DNA from: Acidobacteriota bacterium
GTDB taxonomy: Bacteria; Acidobacteriota; Terriglobia; Terriglobales; Acidobacteriaceae
Length of the DNA: 64,000 nt
Assembly (NCBI GenBank): GCA_013289765.1
Contig: JABCZI010000001.1
Location: forward strand, 372,001-436,000
Direction: 5' to 3'
Shown here: piece after piece, positions 59,714-64,000 of the stretch
Layout: each line of letters begins with the position of its first letter
Position numbering within the stretch: the first letter of the stretch is position 1
The notes under the pieces: model-generated
What the model saw: only the letters and a program-made list of their open reading frames with translations
Told to the model about the DNA's origin: nothing
The model's database searches: none
Position numbers and translations under genes: made by a program

Positions 59714-60898
59714 TTGAGCTACGCCGCTCCATCTCGCCTCGCTTACATTGACTGGATGCGCGGCCTCGCCTGCGTCCTGATGTTTCAGACTCACTGTTAC
59801 GATTCCTGGCTGAGCCCCGGCGCGCGTCAGAGCAAGTTTTTCATGTATTCCCAACTGGGAGGAACATTTCCCGCCCCTTTGTTTCTATTTCTGGCGGGCA
59901 TTTCATTCGCCTTAGTGACCGACAAGTTGCGGCAGAAAAATCTTGCGCCCGCACAGATTGCTCGCGCCACCATCCGCCGCGGCGCTGAAATCTTTGCCTT
60001 TGGCCTGCTGTTTCGCCTGCAGGAATACATTATCGCCTGGGGCTGGGCGCCGCTCAGCGACCTGTTGCGCGTCGATGTGCTGAACACGATCGGCGTGTCG
60101 ATGATGCTGATGGGAATACTTTGCTGGCTTGTCTTAGCACTTCACCGCGGAGCGCACATGCGGCTAGCCATCATTCTTTCCGCTGCGGGAACTGCTCTGC
60201 TGATTTCCCTGCTGACGCCGCCGTTGTGGACGAACTGGAGGCCAAACTGGCTGCCGTGGCCGCTGGAATCCTACATCAACGGCGTGCACAATCTGGGCAC
60301 TCCGCAGCCATGGCTATTTCCGATTTTTCCCTGGACCGCTTTTGCCTTCGCCGGGCTCACTGCCGGATTCATTCTGCAAAGCCAGTGGGCCCGCAAGCGC
60401 GAAGCTGCGATCTTCTTTATCGCAGGCGCGGCTGGCATCGTGTTGATTGCAGCCGCGCTCTGGTTCGACGCACAACCACATCAACTTTATGCCGCGTACG
60501 ATTACTGGCACACCAGTCCCGATTTTTTATGGCTTCGTGTCGGAATGCTTCTGATGATTTTGACTGCGAGCTATGCCTGGTGCCGTTGGGGCGCCGCGCA
60601 GTGGGGTTTCAGTCCTTTGATTCAGTTGGGCCAGGCGTCATTGCTTGTCTACTGGGTCCATCTCGAATTCGTTTACGGGCGGGCCTCCATCCTGCCGAAA
60701 CACAGCGGCACTATCCGGATCGCGTCCTTGGGATTGCTATGCATCTTTCTCGCCATGCTTACGCTCGCCTTCCTGCGGACGAGGCTGAAGGGTGGCGGCG
60801 CTGAGATTCTGCATCGGCTTCAAGGGTCAACAGGCGGGCATGAATCTTCACAACCCCCGGGGGCAATGGGTTCCAAGCCGCCAGAGCCAGCCCGTTAG
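59714..60898 (+). CDS. DUF1624/HGSNAT-like membrane protein
   Basis: A 394-residue polytopic protein. The start appears to be TTG at 59714, since no ATG or GTG lies in frame upstream and the conserved RLAYIDWMRGLACVLMFQTH must be included. DUF1624 proteins share a catalytic fold with heparan-alpha-glucosaminide N-acetyltransferase and have about ten membrane helices, seen here (APLFLFLAGISFALV, SMMLMGILCWLVLAL, AGAAGIVLIAAALWF, LLVYWVHLEFVYG). The family His in MFQTHCYDSW is present. The C-terminal tail is Pro/Gly-rich. The substrate is unknown; acyl transfer to a surface sugar is possible. Confidence 0.83.
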   Translation: MSYAAPSRLAYIDWMRGLACVLMFQTHCYDSWLSPGARQSKFFMYSQLGGTFPAPLFLFLAGISFALVTDKLRQKNLAPAQIARATIRRGAEIFAFGLLFRLQEYIIAWGWAPLSDLLRVDVLNTIGVSMMLMGILCWLVLALHRGAHMRLAIILSAAGTALLISLLTPPLWTNWRPNWLPWPLESYINGVHNLGTPQPWLFPIFPWTAFAFAGLTAGFILQSQWARKREAAIFFIAGAAGIVLIAAALWFDAQPHQLYAAYDYWHTSPDFLWLRVGMLLMILTASYAWCRWGAAQWGFSPLIQLGQASLLVYWVHLEFVYGRASILPKHSGTIRIASLGLLCIFLAMLTLAFLRTRLKGGGAEILHRLQGSTGGHESSQPPGAMGSKPPEPAR

Positions 60899-60998
60899 TG
60901 GCGCGACCACTTAGGGGACTTTCATGGCATCTTTCCTTTGCGTCCAACTCCACGCTTCTGGGGAGTTTCGGCTGCGTCCCGCCGTTTTCTGAGCGGAG

Positions 60999-62066
60999 CT
61001 ATCGAAACTGCTTAGAAAATTCCACCACTTCGCGTTCGGCCCAGCGCCCGTCGTAGGCCTTATCGCCATCGCGTTCTCCGAAGAAGGCGCAATGGCCGCC
61101 GTCTTCAGTTTCCAGATAGGTGATGTGGGGATTGGAGACGATTTTTTCCCGCGTACCGGACAACAGACGAATAAAAGGATCGTTTGCGGCATGGATGATC
61201 AGCGTAGGCCGCGCGATGTGTTCGATCACGTTCGCAGCGGCAGCCCGGGCGTAGTAATCGTCGGCGCCGGTGAAACCGCAGTAGTAGGCGGTCACGCGGT
61301 CGTCAAACTCTCGCAAAGTTTTAATTCCGCGCAGGCGTGAAGCGTCAAAGCTACCGGGAAATAATCGTGCCTTTCTCCGAAAGCGGCGGAACAACTGCAG
61401 CAGAAAATAATATTCGTAAACGCGGTTCGAGGGCGCATGCAGCGCGTCGGCCGAAGCCGCTAAATTTACCGCCGGACACACCGCCGCCACTCCTCGAAAC
61501 TCCGCTGGCCCTTCACTTCCCCACTCCCCGGCCAGTTTCAACACCAGATTGCCGCCCATGGAAAATCCAATCAGCACATAGCCAGCAATTCCGTCCCGTT
61601 CCACCAGATTCCGCGCCACCGCAGCCACATCCGCCGAACGGCCTGAGTTGTAAAGGGTGGGGGCGCAGTGGTCCATTCCACCGCAGTTCCGCTGGTTCAT
61701 TCGCACTACGTTCATTCCTGCGGCCAGCGCATTCCGCGCGATCCCCAGCATATATTGGGATTCGCTCGATCCCTCCAATCCGTGCACCACAATCAGCGTC
61801 AGCGCGCCATGATCCTTCTGCCAGTGACAAAGGCAAAGCACTGAGACGCCAGGTTCTACTTCGATCAGGCGTCGTTCCGCCTCAGGCAAGCGGATTCGGC
61901 GAGAAGGAAAGAAAGCCGCGAGAGTCTGCACATGCCCCCCCCTCAACAAGGAGCGTGGCCGGAAAACGGAGGGCACGAACGCGGCCGGCTGTTTCGTCAA
62001 GGCGCTCGCAGTCATACCTGATGCTTCCGGTGCGGGCGTTACCGCCTCAGTTTGCGAAGTTCCCAC
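60999..62066 (-). CDS. YheT-like alpha/beta hydrolase
   Basis: A 355-residue hydrolase of the YheT/UPF0017 group. Motifs: RGGHVQTLAAFFPSR near the start, LIVVHGLEGSSESQYM, the family signature VVRMNQRNCGGMDH, the nucleophile Ser in YVLIGFSMGGNLVLKLAGEW and the catalytic His in TEDGGHCAFFGERDG. Related enzymes act on esters or lipids; the exact substrate is not known. The first 30 residues are Thr/Ala-rich and not conserved. It is divergent from the FmdB gene. Confidence 0.91.
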   Translation of the reverse strand: MGTSQTEAVTPAPEASGMTASALTKQPAAFVPSVFRPRSLLRGGHVQTLAAFFPSRRIRLPEAERRLIEVEPGVSVLCLCHWQKDHGALTLIVVHGLEGSSESQYMLGIARNALAAGMNVVRMNQRNCGGMDHCAPTLYNSGRSADVAAVARNLVERDGIAGYVLIGFSMGGNLVLKLAGEWGSEGPAEFRGVAAVCPAVNLAASADALHAPSNRVYEYYFLLQLFRRFRRKARLFPGSFDASRLRGIKTLREFDDRVTAYYCGFTGADDYYARAAAANVIEHIARPTLIIHAANDPFIRLLSGTREKIVSNPHITYLETEDGGHCAFFGERDGDKAYDGRWAEREVVEFSKQFR

Positions 62067-62111
62067 AAATTGATTCTAATGGAAGGACAGTCCCGTCTAC
62101 TGGAGTGATGC

Positions 62112-62345
62112 ATGCCAATCTTTGAATACATCTGCCAGGAATGTCAGCACGAGTTCGAAGCGCTGGTGTTTGGCCGCGACAAAGCCAAGTGCCCAAAGTG
62201 CGAAAGCAAAAAGTTGAGTCCGCAGCTCAGTGTATTTGCCACTTCGGCTAAGGGCTCGATGAACGCGCCCGCTTCCAGCGGAGGCTGCGGTTCCTGCGGC
62301 GACCCGCGCGGCCCCGGCGCCTGCTCGCTTGGCGACCTCGATTAA
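62112..62345 (+). CDS. FmdB-type zinc-ribbon protein
   Basis: A 77-residue protein beginning PIFEYICQECQHEFEALVFG, with the two Cys pairs C-x2-C at YICQEC and KCPKCESKKL forming a zinc ribbon, followed by a Gly/Ser tail with GGCGSCGDPRGPGACS. The family is named from a putative FmdB regulator; its role is not established. The extra Cys in the tail are common in this group. Confidence 0.9.
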   Translation: MPIFEYICQECQHEFEALVFGRDKAKCPKCESKKLSPQLSVFATSAKGSMNAPASSGGCGSCGDPRGPGACSLGDLD

Positions 62346-62503
62346 AGTCGCGCCACTGATGCCTCCACCTTGCTCGGGAAACTTTCGGCACTCTCCATCT
62401 GTGACCGTGGTTACCTTTGTTTCCTCACTGTCCGCGCCTAACATGCGTTGAACCTGATTTACAAACTGCGGCTCGAAACCGTGGTTGAGTCAAGGAGCTT
62501 CGC

Positions 62504-62833
62504 ATGGACCGGCGCCGCCAATCGCGTGTTTTCGTCGACCTCCCCGTCCAGATTTGGGGGATGGATACGTATTCCCGCCCTTTCACTCAAGCTGCCAGCC
62601 TGCGCTCCATCAGCGGACGCGGGGCTACACTTCAATGCGTGGACGCGCAATTGAAGCCCGGCGACGTGATCGACATTCTCTATCAGGGAACGAAAGCGCA
62701 ATTCCGAATTGTGTGGTGCGGCAAACCGGGCACCGACATGGCAGGAGAAGTTGGCCTTGAAAATCTTTCAGCCGATGTCAGGCTTTGGGATGTCGATCCG
62801 CTACGTTGCGCAGCTGCGGTCGGACAGGGATAG
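62504..62833 (+). CDS. PilZ-domain protein
   Basis: A 109-residue protein. The N-terminus DRRRQSRVFVDLPVQIWG provides the RxxxR arm of PilZ, and SLRSISGRGATLQCV stands for the (D/N)xSxxG strand with Ser in place of the first acidic residue. The rest, KPGDVIDILYQGTKAQFRIV followed by GEVGLENL, is a normal PilZ barrel. It may bind cyclic di-GMP, though the changed first residue makes this less sure. It is a single-domain adaptor with no output domain. Confidence 0.83.
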   Translation: MDRRRQSRVFVDLPVQIWGMDTYSRPFTQAASLRSISGRGATLQCVDAQLKPGDVIDILYQGTKAQFRIVWCGKPGTDMAGEVGLENLSADVRLWDVDPLRCAAAVGQG

Positions 62834-63111
62834 ATGCAATTTTATTTGGTAGCCGGATACCACAAACGGGGAGGGCGGGGGAAAGGCTGAAAACCCGCAT
62901 TGGACGGGCCTTTCGCAGTATGCAATCATAAGGAACCCGAAGGCAAGCAGAAAGCGGAAATGAATTCATAATATCGAGTGACGTTGCAGAATTCTTCACA
63001 CTTATTCGATGGCATTCCCCGAAGAGTTGCAACTTCTGTCATCCCGCGTAGTGCGAGACCGTTCCCGCCAAACCACTTCCAAGATTGATTCCAGGTTGTA
63101 AACTCGCAGAG

Positions 63112-64000
63112 ATGAAAGTAAAGATTCTTGGTTCCGCTGCCGGAGGCGCGTTTCCGCAATGGAATTGCGCCTGCGCGAATTGCAGCGCTGTTCGAGTCGG
63201 AACTTTTGCCGGGAAAGCGCGCACGCAGACGCAAGTTGCTATCAGCCATGACGGCCGAACATGGTTTCTTATGGGCGCATCGCCGGACTTGCGCGCGCAA
63301 ATCGAAGCCACGCCCGAGTTGCATCCGCGCGAAGGGTTGCGCCAGTCACCGATCGAAGGCGTGGTGCTTGCCAATGCCGATCTCGACCATGTTCTCGGTC
63401 TTCTCCTGCTGCGTGAACTGCAACCACTGCGCATTCACACTACTGCTTCTGTCCGCCGCATTCTTCACGAAGATAATTCCATGTTCGCAATGCTGCAGAG
63501 AATCCCCAATCAAACAGCATGGACCGACTTCGAACCCGGCAAACAATTTCATCTCTCCGACGCGCAGGGCGCAGAGTCGGGATTACGCTGCCAAGCCTGG
63601 TCACTAAGCGCGCATTTTCCCGCCTACGTCAGCGCCGCACGTCAATCGCAATTCGTGCCCGGCGAAGCTTCCCTGGGATTCCTCATCGAAGGCCCATCCA
63701 GAGCGCGGTTGGCCTATATGCCAGGTGTACCCGAATTAGACGATGCCCTGCTTCAACAACTCGATGCCTGTGACGTTCTACTCTTTGATGGCACATTTTG
63801 GAGCGACGACGAACTGATCCGCGTGCAGGGCGGCGGTCAAACCGCCCGTCAGATGGGCCATATCCCGGTCGAAAATATACTGACTAAGTTGGCGGGATTG
63901 CGGAGCCCGCGTAAAATATTCCTACACATCAACAACACGAATCCCATGCTGAACGAGGTGAGTCCTCAATATCGCCAAGTGCGGGGCGCGGGCTGGGAAG
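63112..64000 (+). CDS. pqqB: PqqB, PQQ biosynthesis metallo-hydrolase, cut by window end
   Basis: Starts at the ATG at 63112 and runs past the window end; 296 residues are visible of about 300 usual. The first residues KVKILGSAAGGAFPQWNCAC, then ANCSAV, are the PqqB signature. ANADLDHVLGLLLLRE carries the metal-site DxDH of this metallo-beta-lactamase-fold family. Others are LAYMPGVPELDD, LLFDGTFWSDDELI, ARQMGHIPVENI and FLHINNTNPML. PqqB hydroxylates the tyrosine of the PqqA-derived dipeptide on the way to pyrroloquinoline quinone. Other pqq genes probably follow outside the window. The 278-bp gap before it shows no gene. Confidence 0.95.
   Translation, partial: MKVKILGSAAGGAFPQWNCACANCSAVRVGTFAGKARTQTQVAISHDGRTWFLMGASPDLRAQIEATPELHPREGLRQSPIEGVVLANADLDHVLGLLLLRELQPLRIHTTASVRRILHEDNSMFAMLQRIPNQTAWTDFEPGKQFHLSDAQGAESGLRCQAWSLSAHFPAYVSAARQSQFVPGEASLGFLIEGPSRARLAYMPGVPELDDALLQQLDACDVLLFDGTFWSDDELIRVQGGGQTARQMGHIPVENILTKLAGLRSPRKIFLHINNTNPMLNEVSPQYRQVRGAGWE

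Noticed and set aside
61337-62125. A 262-residue plus-strand frame antisense to the YheT-like gene
   Set aside because: Pro/Arg/Ser-rich composition typical of a shadow frame; the minus-strand hydrolase has all its catalytic motifs.
63128-63607. A 159-residue plus-strand frame within the pqqB region
   Set aside because: It is out of frame with pqqB, whose signature motifs are continuous from the ATG at 63112 to the window end.

Overview
The window looks like a chromosomal segment of a soil Acidobacteriota bacterium (Terriglobia, Koribacter-like). This is inferred from the mix of families and not from a marker gene: an exosortase/EpsI pair beside a Wzx/Wzy-type exopolysaccharide cluster, DUF5916, DUF4188, DUF2934 and TIGR03118 proteins, a GcvT-like protein with twin FAD oxidoreductases, and short palindromic intergenic repeats. 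No insertion sequence, phage or CRISPR array is visible. The only RNA gene found is one tRNA-Arg(TCT).

Layout. (1) 1-11.6 kb: exopolysaccharide locus. A minus-strand operon runs from a sigma-54-activator-like regulator through Wza-like export protein, outer-membrane barrel, Wzz-like chain-length protein, ExeA-type ATPase, CpsD kinase, glycosyl-1-phosphate transferase and GT2 to an O-antigen-ligase-like protein cut by the window edge. Exosortase and EpsI are divergent. (2) 11.7-19.7 kb: DUF4188 protein, GcvT-like protein divergent from two tandem FAD oxidoreductases, an unknown 501-residue protein and a VapBC-like pair. (3) 20-31 kb: the rod-shape cluster mreB-mreC-mreD-mrdA-rodA followed by an RNase E/G gene with a very long insertion in its S1 domain, then a FecR-domain protein. 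(4) 31.3-38.5 kb: GT39 glycosyltransferase, DUF5916 protein, M3 peptidase, and a deletion scar joining a truncated ABC ATPase to a truncated isoprenylcysteine-methyltransferase-like gene. (5) 39-47.6 kb: the most interesting part. A PAS-GAF-PAS-PAS sigma-54 activator lies between two operons, each preceded by a good -24/-12 promoter and by the same roughly 40-bp activator-site block at the same distance (about -95). The operons encode a STAS protein, Zn alcohol dehydrogenase, an unknown 240-residue protein, a DUF2934 protein, two paralogous secreted proteins of unknown function, a Tat-exported epoxide-hydrolase-like enzyme and a DUF302 protein. It reads as a self-contained sigma-54 regulon of unknown purpose. 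(6) 48-59.3 kb: GH15 glucoamylase/trehalase-like enzyme; TatA with Tat-dependent ferritin-like and phosphoesterase proteins; TIGR03118 protein; cupredoxin; ECF sigma with two predicted target promoters; DUF2231 and LVIVD-like proteins; a second ECF sigma with its anti-sigma factor. A 147-bp duplication at 50.2 and 54.7 kb brackets part of this. (7) 59.6-64 kb: tRNA-Arg, DUF1624 membrane protein, YheT-like hydrolase, FmdB zinc ribbon, PilZ protein and the start of pqqB.

All functions are inferred from reading translated sequence and remembered family motifs; no database search was run.
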